Below, piece by piece: positions 55,155 through 62,811 of a DNA stretch of 62,811 nucleotides. Position numbers and translations under genes: made by a program. Source of the DNA: Bacteroidota bacterium (GTDB taxonomy: Bacteria; Bacteroidota; Bacteroidia; Chitinophagales; Chitinophagaceae); the NCBI GenBank assembly GCA_018267515.1, contig JAFDYJ010000007.1, forward strand, positions 37,382 through 100,192. The letters are read 5' to 3'. The notes under the pieces are model-generated. The model did not search any database. It saw nothing but the letters and a program-made list of their open reading frames with translations, and was not told the DNA's origin. Numbering within the stretch: position 1 is the first letter of the stretch; every line of letters starts with the position of its first letter.

Positions 55155-56012
55155 ATGACAATTACAGAAGCTGCTATCCATATCAAAAAAGAATTAGAGA
55201 GAGCCTATGACAATAGAGAGGCAATTACAATTGCAGACTGGCTTCTAGAAAAACTGACCGGGGCAAAAAAGGCAGATAGAATTATTAATAAAGAAAAAAA
55301 GCTGACAACAGAGCAAACCGATACCCTGAACAGCTGGATTTCCCGGTTATTGAATCAGGAACCAATTCAGTATGTTTTGAAGGAAGCATGGTTTGGAGGA
55401 ATGAAATTTTATGTAGATCAGAATGTATTGATACCCCGCCCGGAAACTGAAGAACTTGCTGACTGGGTTATTTCTGATTGTAAATTTCCAATACAACAAC
55501 TTTCTTTGCTTGATATAGGCTGTGGAAGCGGTTGTATTTCTATTTTTTTAAAAAGAAAATTACGTAAAGCAGACGTTTGGGCCTGTGACCTCAGTGAATC
55601 TGCGCTGGCTGTTGCAGAAAGAAATGCAAAAAACCTGGGTGCAGAAATACATTTTTTTCAAATGGATATTTTAAATGAAATGGAGCGAAACCGGCTACAA
55701 TCATTTGACATTATCGTAAGCAACCCACCTTACATTCCGGAAAATGATAAAACACAAATTGCACCTAATGTACTTCACTTCGAGCCGGGTACTGCACTTT
55801 TTGTTCCGGACACTGATTCATTACTCTTTTACAGAGCCATTGCAGATTTCGGAAAAAAGAAATTAAATCCCGGTGGCGCAATTTATGTGGAAATCAATGA
55901 AGATCTCGGAGATGCAGTTTTGAAATTATTCCAAAGCAAAGATTATGAAGCCATAATAAAAAAAGATATGCAGGGCAAAAATCGCATGGTAAAAGCAATC
56001 CGGAATATTTGA
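55155..56012 (+). CDS. prmC: Release factor glutamine methyltransferase
   Basis: The 285-residue SAM methyltransferase modifies the glutamine of the GGQ motif in release factors. An N-terminal helical domain (about 1-85) is followed by the Rossmann domain with 'LIPRPETEELADWV', the SAM loop 'LDIGCGSGCISIFL' and the catalytic motif 'IIVSNPPYIPEND'. The substrate gene prfB is at the other end of the window. Confidence 0.95.
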   Translation: MTITEAAIHIKKELERAYDNREAITIADWLLEKLTGAKKADRIINKEKKLTTEQTDTLNSWISRLLNQEPIQYVLKEAWFGGMKFYVDQNVLIPRPETEELADWVISDCKFPIQQLSLLDIGCGSGCISIFLKRKLRKADVWACDLSESALAVAERNAKNLGAEIHFFQMDILNEMERNRLQSFDIIVSNPPYIPENDKTQIAPNVLHFEPGTALFVPDTDSLLFYRAIADFGKKKLNPGGAIYVEINEDLGDAVLKLFQSKDYEAIIKKDMQGKNRMVKAIRNI

Positions 56013-56124
56013 AAAAACTTTTGTACATTAAATTTGAATTTCATTTTCTAACCCGTTACTAATTGCCTGACAAGTAATGACAGATTAATACAGCTACTGT
56101 TTAACAAAGAAATTTCTTATCGTT

Positions 56125-56853
56125 ATGATCGTCTGTAAAAATTGCGGAAAGGTCTTCGATGGAAAATATTGCACTGACTGCGGACAGTCAGCAAATACCA
56201 AAAGGGTTGACGGAAAATTCATCCTTAAAAGCATTGAAAATGAAATTCTGAACATTGATCATGGAATTATTTTTACTTTAAAAGAAGTCCTGTTACGGCC
56301 GGGCATCACCATTAAAAAATTTCTGGAAGGAAAAAGAAAAAGGTACTCTCATCCTCTCACTTATATTGCCATTATCTCAGTAGTATATTTTATCCTGAGA
56401 AGCGTTTTAGTTAAATACCCTCATGTCACTACACCTGATACAAATAAGATCATCGCAGATTTTATGTACGAATACTATCCTAAACTTGTAGTCTTTGTTT
56501 TTATCCCATTGGCTGCTGCCTTCACTCCAATATTTTATCCCGGCAAGCCTTACAATTTTTTTGAGTTATTTACCTTTCACTGTTATATAAGAGGGCAATT
56601 CATGTTATTTGAACTGCTGGTTCTTTTTATTAATTGGGTGCTGATACAATCGGGAAATCCACTTCCGGGTATATTGATCACGGGCAGCGCTATTCTGTTT
56701 AACCTTCTCTTTATGGGCTGGGCGCAGAAACAGTTTTTCGATGATAAAAGCTATTTAGAATCTTTCTTAAAAGCCCTTGGGATAGTAGCAATGCTACTTG
56801 TTTGTGCCATAGTAATCACTCTTATAGCTTATAAAATAATGGGGGGAAAATAA
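56125..56853 (+). CDS. DUF3667 membrane protein with N-terminal zinc ribbon (second copy)
   Basis: The 242-residue protein has the same layout as the protein at 2976: a CxxC...CxxC ribbon (Cys4, Cys7, Cys16, Cys19), 'IIFTLKEVLLRPGITIKKFL', 'GKRKRYSHPLTYIAIISV' and four or five membrane helices. The conserved part is the ribbon to first helix; the C-terminal halves differ. The function is unknown. It is convergent with exbD, with 20 nt between. Confidence 0.8.
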   Translation: MIVCKNCGKVFDGKYCTDCGQSANTKRVDGKFILKSIENEILNIDHGIIFTLKEVLLRPGITIKKFLEGKRKRYSHPLTYIAIISVVYFILRSVLVKYPHVTTPDTNKIIADFMYEYYPKLVVFVFIPLAAAFTPIFYPGKPYNFFELFTFHCYIRGQFMLFELLVLFINWVLIQSGNPLPGILITGSAILFNLLFMGWAQKQFFDDKSYLESFLKALGIVAMLLVCAIVITLIAYKIMGGK

Positions 56854-56873
56854 AACAAATAGTGTAAAAAAAA

Positions 56874-57272
56874 TTATTTCACATTCGCCACCACCTTGGC
56901 AGTGTCTCTCTTTGCAATACGCATAATCCGGAAAACCTCGCCGTAAAAAGCAGATGTATCTGCATTGATTACCACTGTAGGAGTATCTACCACAGCTTTC
57001 ATTTTGCGGATTTCAGCGGAAAGAAATGAATCCACATTGTTTTTGTCAATCATTTTCTGGCCCAGGAAATAATTCTGATTTTTATCAATACTGATAACAA
57101 TGTTTTGCTTGGCTTTGGTATCCCTTGTACCTTTCGGCAAACCCACCTTCACCACATTGGGATTCGCCATCGTGGTAGTGATCAGAAAGAACATCAGCAG
57201 AATGAACAGGATATCATTCAGTGAATCTGTAAATACTTCTGATTGCTCTCTATTTTTTTTCCGAAACTTCAT
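56874..57272 (-). CDS. ExbD/TolR-family biopolymer transport protein
   Basis: The 132-residue protein has one membrane helix near the N-terminus ('LNDILFILLMFFLITTTM') preceded by the conserved Asp in 'DSLNDILF', then a periplasmic domain. In this family the Asp carries protons between the channel pentamer helices. It is 18 nt downstream of the ExbB/TolQ-like gene. Whether it energises TonB receptors or the Tol system cannot be decided, because no TonB or TolB gene is near. Confidence 0.88.
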   Translation of the reverse strand: MKFRKKNREQSEVFTDSLNDILFILLMFFLITTTMANPNVVKVGLPKGTRDTKAKQNIVISIDKNQNYFLGQKMIDKNNVDSFLSAEIRKMKAVVDTPTVVINADTSAFYGEVFRIMRIAKRDTAKVVANVK

Positions 57273-57290
57273 TCAATATTCAATTTTGAA

Positions 57291-57983
57291 TTACCGGGTA
57301 GGTTCCTGTAACACGTCGAGGAAGTCGGCTGAAGCCGCTTCCATTTTGTTAGCCGTTTTATCAATTTGTGTATTGAGATAACTGTAAGCCAGGTAAGCTA
57401 TCAATCCAATTACCAATCCTGATATAGAAGTGATCAGCTTGGTATAAATTCCCTGTGATATAACTCCAATCTCCACTTCATTGGCCTGGTGAATATCAGA
57501 AAATAATTGCATCAATCCGATCAGGGTACCTACGAAACCGAATATGGGAGCTGCTTTGGAAATAAAGGACAATACAGCCAGGTTCTTTTCAAGGTTATAC
57601 ATTTCCAGTTGCCCCACATTATCCATGCTTTTTTCAATACTGTCAATCGGTTTTCCGATACGCTGAATTCCTTTATCAATAATATGTGCTACCGGGTTAT
57701 TGGTATTCTTGGCGAAGCTCCTTGCAGCTACAACATTTCCGCTGATAATGTGATCCCGGATAATATTCATAAAATTATTATCAATACGGGCTGCATGCCG
57801 GATGGCAATATATCTTTCCACAAAAAAATAAACCGTCATCAGTAACATCAACCCAAGCGGAATCATGATCCAGCCCCCTTTGGCTACCAGGTCAAAGAAG
57901 CTTAACGATTCGCCGCCGGTGCCGGCTTGTATGCCCTGCATTGATTTATTTAAGGAATCAGCAATCTGTAAAAGGTGAAACAT
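57291..57983 (-). CDS. MotA/TolQ/ExbB proton channel protein
   Basis: The 230-residue protein has three membrane helices: about 35-55 ('WIMIPLGLMLLMTVYFFVER') and two in the C-terminal half ('LSFISKAAPIFGFVGTLIG' and 'LITSISGLVIGLIAYLAY'). 'PIFGFVGTLIGLMQLF' is the channel motif. It forms the proton channel with the ExbD-like protein. TACATTTG at 58004-58011 (minus) is a candidate -7 box 20 nt before the start. Confidence 0.9.
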   Translation of the reverse strand: MFHLLQIADSLNKSMQGIQAGTGGESLSFFDLVAKGGWIMIPLGLMLLMTVYFFVERYIAIRHAARIDNNFMNIIRDHIISGNVVAARSFAKNTNNPVAHIIDKGIQRIGKPIDSIEKSMDNVGQLEMYNLEKNLAVLSFISKAAPIFGFVGTLIGLMQLFSDIHQANEVEIGVISQGIYTKLITSISGLVIGLIAYLAYSYLNTQIDKTANKMEAASADFLDVLQEPTR

Positions 57984-58130
57984 AAGTAACTTCTTTATGT
58001 GCGCAAATGTAATATATCAGGATAAAACAACTTACCCGTTTTATCAACAATGTTTCAATGAACGTGAAAAAGAATGCTACGTTGTACAACCTGTTAAAGT
58101 TTCAGATTTCTTTAACAGCTTTACTAAATA

Positions 58131-59075
58131 TCATTTTAAAGTATCCGTTGTACCGGCTTGTTTCAGCATCAAGGCCTGAATCTGTTTCATAGTTGCTTCC
58201 ATACCCTCTGCACTGCCATCCAAAAAGATCACATTCCCTTTTCCAAACTCAGCAAAATTTTTAATAGCCTCAGTCCACATACTGAACAGGATTACGTTTG
58301 TGTCGAGGTTTGCCTGTTTCATTTGCTCTGCTGCTTCCGTCATTCCCCTGGCCACTTCCTGCCGGAATAAAGCCACACCTTGTCCCCGTAACCGGGCTGC
58401 TTCTTTTTCAGCTTCGGCAGATATCTTAATCGCATTGCCTTCAGCTTCGGCAGACTTTGTCTTTGTTATCAGCAAGGCCTGACCTTCATTTTCGGCTGCT
58501 GCTTTCAGGTTGTTTGATGCCACCACTTTACTCATGGAATCCAGAATCACTTTATCAAAGGTGATATCATTGATCTGCAGATCCTGCAAATGATAACCCC
58601 ATTCAGCCAGCACATGGTCCACACCTTCCTTTACATATTCTACAATTTCTTTTCTCAACCCTAATATTTCAGCTTGTTTTTTAGAAGCGACAAATGCCCG
58701 GATGCTGCCTTCAATGGTGCGTATCAATGCCTGCATCATATCTTTATCACTTACAAATTTGAATGCCACTTTTTTGATGGTTTCTTCCTGTTGATCAAAA
58801 ACCGAATAAAGCAACATGGATTTAAAATACACATTAGCCTGGTCTGCTGTGATAGCCTGGAATTCCAGTTCCACCGAACGGTTTTGGTATGAAATTTTCC
58901 GAAAGACACTTTCAAGAATCGGGATTTTCATATTTAACCCGGGGTGTGCAATACGACGGTATTTGCCAAACATTGTAATGACTCCAATAAAGCCCTGGTT
59001 GACGGTAAAAAAGAATCCCAGGAAAATTACGAGGACAATTAACACCCACCAGTATTGTGCAAACAAATTCTGCAT
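58131..59075 (-). CDS. SPFH/band-7 membrane protein
   Basis: The 314-residue protein has an N-terminal membrane helix ('YWWVLIVLVIFLGFFFTV') and an SPFH domain (about 28-200: 'NQGFIGVITMFGKYRRIAHP', 'DLQINDITFDKVI'). A long charged coiled coil follows ('SAEAEGNAIKISAEAEKEAA', about 205-260). Such proteins assemble into rings on membrane microdomains and often hold proteases in check. No NfeD or protease partner gene is adjacent. Confidence 0.88.
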   Translation of the reverse strand: MQNLFAQYWWVLIVLVIFLGFFFTVNQGFIGVITMFGKYRRIAHPGLNMKIPILESVFRKISYQNRSVELEFQAITADQANVYFKSMLLYSVFDQQEETIKKVAFKFVSDKDMMQALIRTIEGSIRAFVASKKQAEILGLRKEIVEYVKEGVDHVLAEWGYHLQDLQINDITFDKVILDSMSKVVASNNLKAAAENEGQALLITKTKSAEAEGNAIKISAEAEKEAARLRGQGVALFRQEVARGMTEAAEQMKQANLDTNVILFSMWTEAIKNFAEFGKGNVIFLDGSAEGMEATMKQIQALMLKQAGTTDTLK

Positions 59076-59127
59076 ATTTCAATTTTTAAATTTTAAATGA
59101 TAAGATAAATACTATTGTTATGTAATA

Positions 59128-60381
59128 TTAAATTTCGCTTTTCTCCTCCCAAATAGTAACCAAATACAGCATCGTCTCCACTGCTTTATTCATATCCTGC
59201 ACACTGATAAATTCCAACCTGGAATGTATCGCCTGCATCCCGGCAAACAAATTAGGACTGGGTAATCCCATAAAGGAAAGGCGGCTTCCATCTGTACCTC
59301 CACGGATGCTTTCCATTTTTAATTCCAATCCCGCTTTTGCAATGGCTTCTTTTGCATATTCCACTACCTGGGGGTGCAAGTCCAGTACTTCTTTCATGTT
59401 CCTGTATTGCTCAGTCACATTGAATTCAAATGATGACCTGGGATAGGTGCGCAGCAGTTCTTCTATCTGTGTCCTTAAATAATCTTCTTTCTTTTTCAGT
59501 CCTGCGGTTTCAAAATCACGAATGATAAAATCAATTGTACATTTTTCTGCTATGCCTTCTACCCGAACCGGGTGAATAAAACCCCGGCGGCCTTCGGTAG
59601 ATTCAGGAGACAAACGATCTTTTGGAAGCGCTGCCAAAATTTCGCCGGCAATTTTCATTGCATTTACCATTTTCCCTTTGGCATAACCCGGGTGTGCAAT
59701 GACGCCATGAATTACAACTTCCACAGCATCGGCACTGAATGTTTCATCTTCCAGGGAACCGGCTTCACCGCCATCCAACGTATATCCAAAATCAGCCCCC
59801 AGTTTTTCCAGGTCCACTTTAGCAGTCCCTTTACCTACTTCTTCATCGGGTGTAAAAAGAATTTTTATTTCTCCATGTTTTATGTCCGGGTGTTTAACAA
59901 TAAAATTTGCGAAGTCCATAATCTCAGCCACACCTGCCTTATCATCTGCACCTAATAATGTTTTTCCCGATGCAGTAATAATATCATCCCCGATTTTGTT
60001 TTGCAAATAAGGATATTCGCTCATTCGTAATACCTGCGAAGGATCATCAGGTAATACAATATCCTGTCCCTGGTAATTGGAATGAAGAATTGGTTTTACA
60101 TCCGTTCCACTGCAATCCGGTGCTGTGTCCACATGAGAACAAAAACAAATGACAGGAACTTTTTTTGAACTGTTTGAAGGAATTGTGGCGTACACATATC
60201 CCCATTCATCCATATGGGCATTGGCAATTCCGATTTGTTTCAATTCTTCCACCAGCAATTTGCCGAGGTTCTTTTGCTTTTCCGTTGTCGGATATGTAGA
60301 TGAAAGCGGGTCGCTTTGGGTATCTATCTGAACATAGCGCAAGAATCTTTCCGCCGCAGTGAACTGGTACTTCTGAAACAT
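59128..60381 (-). CDS. pepT: Peptidase T (tripeptide aminopeptidase)
   Basis: The 417-residue cytoplasmic M20 metallopeptidase removes the N-terminal residue of tripeptides. The zinc ligand motifs are visible: 'FCSHVDTAPD', 'TLLGADDKAGVAEI' (bridging Asp), 'LFTPDEEVGKG' (catalytic Glu-Glu) and 'RGGTDGSRLSFMGLPSPN'. The dimerisation lid lies between. ATG 60381 (MFQKYQFTAAERFL) fits the family N-terminus better than the ATG 6 codons upstream at 60399. Confidence 0.93.
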   Translation of the reverse strand: MFQKYQFTAAERFLRYVQIDTQSDPLSSTYPTTEKQKNLGKLLVEELKQIGIANAHMDEWGYVYATIPSNSSKKVPVICFCSHVDTAPDCSGTDVKPILHSNYQGQDIVLPDDPSQVLRMSEYPYLQNKIGDDIITASGKTLLGADDKAGVAEIMDFANFIVKHPDIKHGEIKILFTPDEEVGKGTAKVDLEKLGADFGYTLDGGEAGSLEDETFSADAVEVVIHGVIAHPGYAKGKMVNAMKIAGEILAALPKDRLSPESTEGRRGFIHPVRVEGIAEKCTIDFIIRDFETAGLKKKEDYLRTQIEELLRTYPRSSFEFNVTEQYRNMKEVLDLHPQVVEYAKEAIAKAGLELKMESIRGGTDGSRLSFMGLPSPNLFAGMQAIHSRLEFISVQDMNKAVETMLYLVTIWEEKSEI

Positions 60382-60466
60382 ATTGCTATTTAAGGGCATC
60401 GAATATACGACTTAAAAAGGCAATCTTAATCAGCATTCAAGTGATACAAAAAATTGCCCGCAGGGC

Positions 60467-60502
60467 TATAAAAAAAGTTCAGCCTATTTTAACCTGAACT
60501 TT
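60467..60502 (-). terminator. Rho-independent terminator of the FKBP gene
   Basis: On the minus strand AAAGTTCAG pairs with CTGAACTTT (60494-60502 with 60474-60482) around an 11-nt loop, followed by seven T's. It lies about 20 nt downstream of the FKBP stop. Confidence 0.7.
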
Positions 60503-60523
60503 ATTTTCAAAAAAATTATTTTT

Positions 60524-60979
60524 CTATGGTATGATTATTAAAGGACTCCCTCCTACTATTTCCACTAACTCAATATCAAAAATCAAATCCTGTCCTGCCA
60601 AAGGATGATTTGCATCCAATACCACAGAATTTTCCTTTATCTGGGAAACAATTACTTCCATATTCTGTCCCGAATTATCACTCATCATTAAGGGCATACC
60701 TATTTCCAGTTGCATATCCTTTGGGAACTGTTCTTTGGGAACATCCACAATCATTTCGGCATTCCGGGGACCATAGGCTTCACTAAATGGAATGTTCACC
60801 GTTCTCTTCTCCCCCACACTCATTCCGGTAACACCATTATCAAAACCTTTTATCACCATCCCGCTGCCTACTTCAAATTCCAGGGGGGCCCGGCCCGTTG
60901 AACTGTCAAATGTTTCACCATTGGTGAGTTTTCCATGATAATGGACCTTAACCTTGTCTCCACTTTTAACTTTTTGCAT
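60524..60979 (-). CDS. SlyD-like FKBP-type peptidyl-prolyl isomerase
   Basis: From ATG 60979 the protein has 151 residues: '[20 protein letters not shown]' opens the FKBP domain, which is interrupted by an insert-in-flap chaperone segment (about 70-120: '[20 protein letters not shown]') and closes with '[17 protein letters not shown]'. SlyD proteins combine prolyl isomerase and chaperone functions. The His/Cys-rich metal-binding tail of E. coli SlyD is absent. The frame's extra 15 upstream codons lack support. Confidence 0.92.
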   Translation of the reverse strand: MQKVKSGDKVKVHYHGKLTNGETFDSSTGRAPLEFEVGSGMVIKGFDNGVTGMSVGEKRTVNIPFSEAYGPRNAEMIVDVPKEQFPKDMQLEIGMPLMMSDNSGQNMEVIVSQIKENSVVLDANHPLAGQDLIFDIELVEIVGGSPLIIIP

Positions 60980-61113
60980 ATTGAATATTTTAAAATTTTT
61001 ATAAACTCCGGCAAGGTAACTCAAAATTTCAAGAGGATTAAAGATTCTTCCTGTGAATGTTTGTATTATTTTACTGAAATTTACTTACTGAAAAATACTC
61101 AATTATTATGTTC

Positions 61114-62364
61114 ATGAAAAATGTAATGCTTGTACTTATGTCTCTCTGGTTGGCGAGTTGTGCTGCCCAACAATCATCGTCAACGACCCCAGGTGCACAA
61201 GAGATTCTTACCGGCGCAGAAAGAATGGATATTTATCTTCCATATCTCAAAGGAAAACGGGTAGGCATTTTTGCCAATCAGACTTCAGTAGTGGGACGTA
61301 CCCACCTTATAGATACGCTACGAAAGTCAGGAGTTACCATCAAAGTGATCTTTGGACCTGAACATGGTTTCAGAGGCACAGCGGATGCCGGAGAAAAAGT
61401 AGGAAACTATATTGACGAAAAAACTGGAATACCGGTAGTATCCCTTTATGGCTCCAAAAGGAAACCCAATTCCAATGACCTGAAAGATGTCGATATTCTC
61501 GTTTTCGATTTACAGGATGTCGGTTGCCGCTTTTATACATATATAAATTCCATGCAGGATTTTTTGGAAACTGCCCTGGAAAATCACAAGCCATTGCTTC
61601 TCCTTGACAGGCCGAATCCCAATGGTTTTTATGTGGATGGCCCGGTACTGGATTTGAAATTTAAAAGTGGCGTTGGCCAGCAGCCCATACCGATTGTGTA
61701 TGGAATGACAATGGGTGAATATGCCAGTATGTTGCTAGGAGAAAAATGGTTGTCTGCCAAAGCAAATGAAATAAATACTTATAATATTTCAACCAGGCCA
61801 ACAGTTGACACCCCTTTTCACTTCATGGTGATCAAATGCCTGAATTACACACATAAAAGCAAATACAGTTTACCGGTTCGTCCTTCTCCCAATCTTCCGG
61901 ATATGCAATCCGTTTATCTTTATCCTTCCACCTGCCTGTTTGAAGGAACCGTGCTGAGTGAAGGAAGAGGAACCAATAAGCCTTTCCAGGTTTTCGGACA
62001 TCCGCTATATCCCAAAAATTTATACTCATTTATTCCCAAACCCAATGAAGGAGCAAAAAGTTCCAAGCATTATTATGAAACCTGTTACGGATGGAACCTT
62101 TCGGGCAACATCGAAAAAGTTTTAAAAGAAGTAAACAACCAGGTACAATTGAAATGGCTGATGGAAGCCTATAAATTATTTCCCGGCAAGGATACTTTTT
62201 TCCTGAAAACAAATTCATTTAACCGTTTAGCGGGAAATGATATCCTGATGCAACAAATTAAAGATGGAAAAAGTGAAGCCGAAATCAGGAAAAGCTGGAA
62301 TCCGGGCCTGAATGCTTTCAAGACAATCCGGAAAAAATATTTACTCTACGAAGATTTTGAGTAA
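61114..62364 (+). CDS. DUF1343 lipoprotein, GH171/NamZ-type exo-N-acetylmuramidase family
   Basis: The 416-residue product has a lipoprotein signal (LASC, Cys16 from ATG 61114; an ATG two codons upstream is also possible). The DUF1343 domain then covers most of the protein: 'GKRVGIFANQTSVVGRTHL', the conserved 'FGPEHGFRG' (Glu83), 'VPVVSLYG'-type strand and 'VFDLQDVGCRFYTYINSM'. Characterised NamZ enzymes remove MurNAc from peptidoglycan fragments during recycling. The lipid anchor places this one in the envelope. fmt starts 35 nt downstream on the same strand. Confidence 0.87.
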   Translation: MKNVMLVLMSLWLASCAAQQSSSTTPGAQEILTGAERMDIYLPYLKGKRVGIFANQTSVVGRTHLIDTLRKSGVTIKVIFGPEHGFRGTADAGEKVGNYIDEKTGIPVVSLYGSKRKPNSNDLKDVDILVFDLQDVGCRFYTYINSMQDFLETALENHKPLLLLDRPNPNGFYVDGPVLDLKFKSGVGQQPIPIVYGMTMGEYASMLLGEKWLSAKANEINTYNISTRPTVDTPFHFMVIKCLNYTHKSKYSLPVRPSPNLPDMQSVYLYPSTCLFEGTVLSEGRGTNKPFQVFGHPLYPKNLYSFIPKPNEGAKSSKHYYETCYGWNLSGNIEKVLKEVNNQVQLKWLMEAYKLFPGKDTFFLKTNSFNRLAGNDILMQQIKDGKSEAEIRKSWNPGLNAFKTIRKKYLLYEDFE

Positions 62365-62398
62365 TTATGAATTATTAATTGATAATTGTTAATTATTG

Positions 62399-62811
62399 AT
62401 GAGCGACAGGTTTAAAGATTTGCGGATAATATATATGGGCACTCCAGATTTTGCGGTTGCTTCATTGGAAGTGTTGTTAAAAGCAAAGTATAATATAGTT
62501 GCAGTTGTAACCTCTCCCGATAAACCTGCAGGAAGGGGAATGAAATTGCAGGAAAGCCCCGTAAAAAAATTTGCAGTACGGCATCATATCAAAGTTTTAC
62601 AACCGGAGAAATTACAAAATCCTGCATTCCTCACTGAACTTAAATCATTGAATGCCGATTTGCAAATTGTAGTTGCATTCAGGATGTTACCCGAAGTCGT
62701 TTGGAATATGCCGCCGTTGGGAACCATAAATGTTCATGCTTCGCTGTTACCACAATACCGTGGAGCAGCGCCAATCAATTGGGCAATAATAAACGGAGAA
62801 AAAGAAACCGG
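62399..62811 (+). CDS. fmt: Methionyl-tRNA formyltransferase, N-terminal part
   Basis: The ATG at 62399 starts a frame that runs off the right edge after 137 codons. 'RIIYMGTPDFAVASLEVLL', 'VVTSPDKPAGRGMKL' and 'NVHASLLPQYRGAAPINWAI' are the formyltransferase motifs, with Asn-x-His-x-Ser-Leu-Leu-Pro-x-(Y/W)-R-G as the folate and catalytic loop. It formylates the initiator Met-tRNA. The preceding 35 nt are AT-rich and hold no clear promoter, so it may be co-transcribed with the NamZ-like gene. Confidence 0.95.
   Translation, partial: MSDRFKDLRIIYMGTPDFAVASLEVLLKAKYNIVAVVTSPDKPAGRGMKLQESPVKKFAVRHHIKVLQPEKLQNPAFLTELKSLNADLQIVVAFRMLPEVVWNMPPLGTINVHASLLPQYRGAAPINWAIINGEKET

Noticed and set aside
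62365..62398. AT-rich near-repeats (AATTATTAATTGATAATTG type) between the NamZ-like gene and fmt
   Set aside because: Simple AT-rich spacer. No repeat unit is long or exact enough to call.
1..62811. tRNA genes, CRISPR arrays, insertion sequences or prophage
   Set aside because: I looked for T-loop motifs, regular short repeats, transposase motifs and phage genes on both strands by eye and found none. A tRNA scan would settle the tRNA part.

Overview
The window is chromosomal DNA of a Bacteroidota bacterium, most likely class Chitinophagia (Chitinophagaceae-like). The signs are a short 285-residue primary sigma factor, promoter -7 boxes of the Bacteroidota form TAnnTTTG, families largely confined to this phylum (DUF3667, DUF3822 next to rsmD, DUF4249, DUF2027-Smr, NAD-dependent SDR-type threonine dehydrogenase), AT-leaning intergenic DNA and few Shine-Dalgarno sequences. 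I see no phage, transposon, CRISPR array, rRNA or tRNA. The only structural RNA is RNase P RNA. It reads as core genome with a few accessory islands.

Layout. 0-1.7 kb: proline/glutamate semialdehyde dehydrogenase (cut by the window edge) and prfB, whose start lies upstream of a programmed +1 frameshift. 1.7-8.1 kb: GH172-type hydrolase, zinc-ribbon DUF3667 membrane protein, Crp-like regulator, MORN protein, dienelactone hydrolase, a lipoprotein and a CPBP protease-like protein. 8.2-8.6 kb: rnpB. 8.8-12.5 kb: divergent GH9 and GH18 glycan hydrolases. 12.6-16.4 kb: a copper module made of an AraC-type regulator carrying its own metal-binding domain, CopA ATPase and a secreted DUF3347 protein, closed by a terminator. 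16.5-25.4 kb: Smr protein, amino acid permease, and a compact minus-strand operon DUF3822-rsmD-lpxK-rnr-polyprenyl synthase. 25.5-35 kb: MATE pump, folB, trxB and an RND tripartite efflux operon (TolC-MFP-RND) with a DUF4249 lipoprotein at its end. 35-38.5 kb: rpoD, threonine dehydrogenase, and an XRE/membrane-protein pair behind a promoter packed with TTTAC/GTAAA sites. 38.7-45.8 kb: kdsA, lolA, ftsK, orphan histidine kinase, DUF423, aroK. 45.8-54.4 kb: glutaryl-CoA dehydrogenase, pyrF-kynU, an SDR lacking its catalytic Tyr/Lys, PaiB-like protein, Mrp ATPase and 3-hydroxybutyryl-CoA dehydrogenase. 54.5-62.8 kb: YigZ, prmC, a second DUF3667 protein, ExbB/ExbD, SPFH protein, peptidase T, FKBP, GH171/NamZ-like muramidase and the start of fmt.

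How the genes work together. Release-factor biology appears twice: prfB with its autoregulatory frameshift and prmC, which methylates the GGQ motif of release factors. Envelope building is spread through the window (lpxK, kdsA, lolA, polyprenyl synthase, NamZ-like, ExbBD). KynU, GcdH and Hbd are three steps of the aerobic route from tryptophan through glutaryl-CoA to acetoacetyl-CoA, in one neighbourhood but not one operon. The observations most worth a second look are the copper sensor fusion with the palindrome at its promoter, the operator array of the XRE pair, the atypical SDR beside kynU, and DUF4249 inside an efflux operon.
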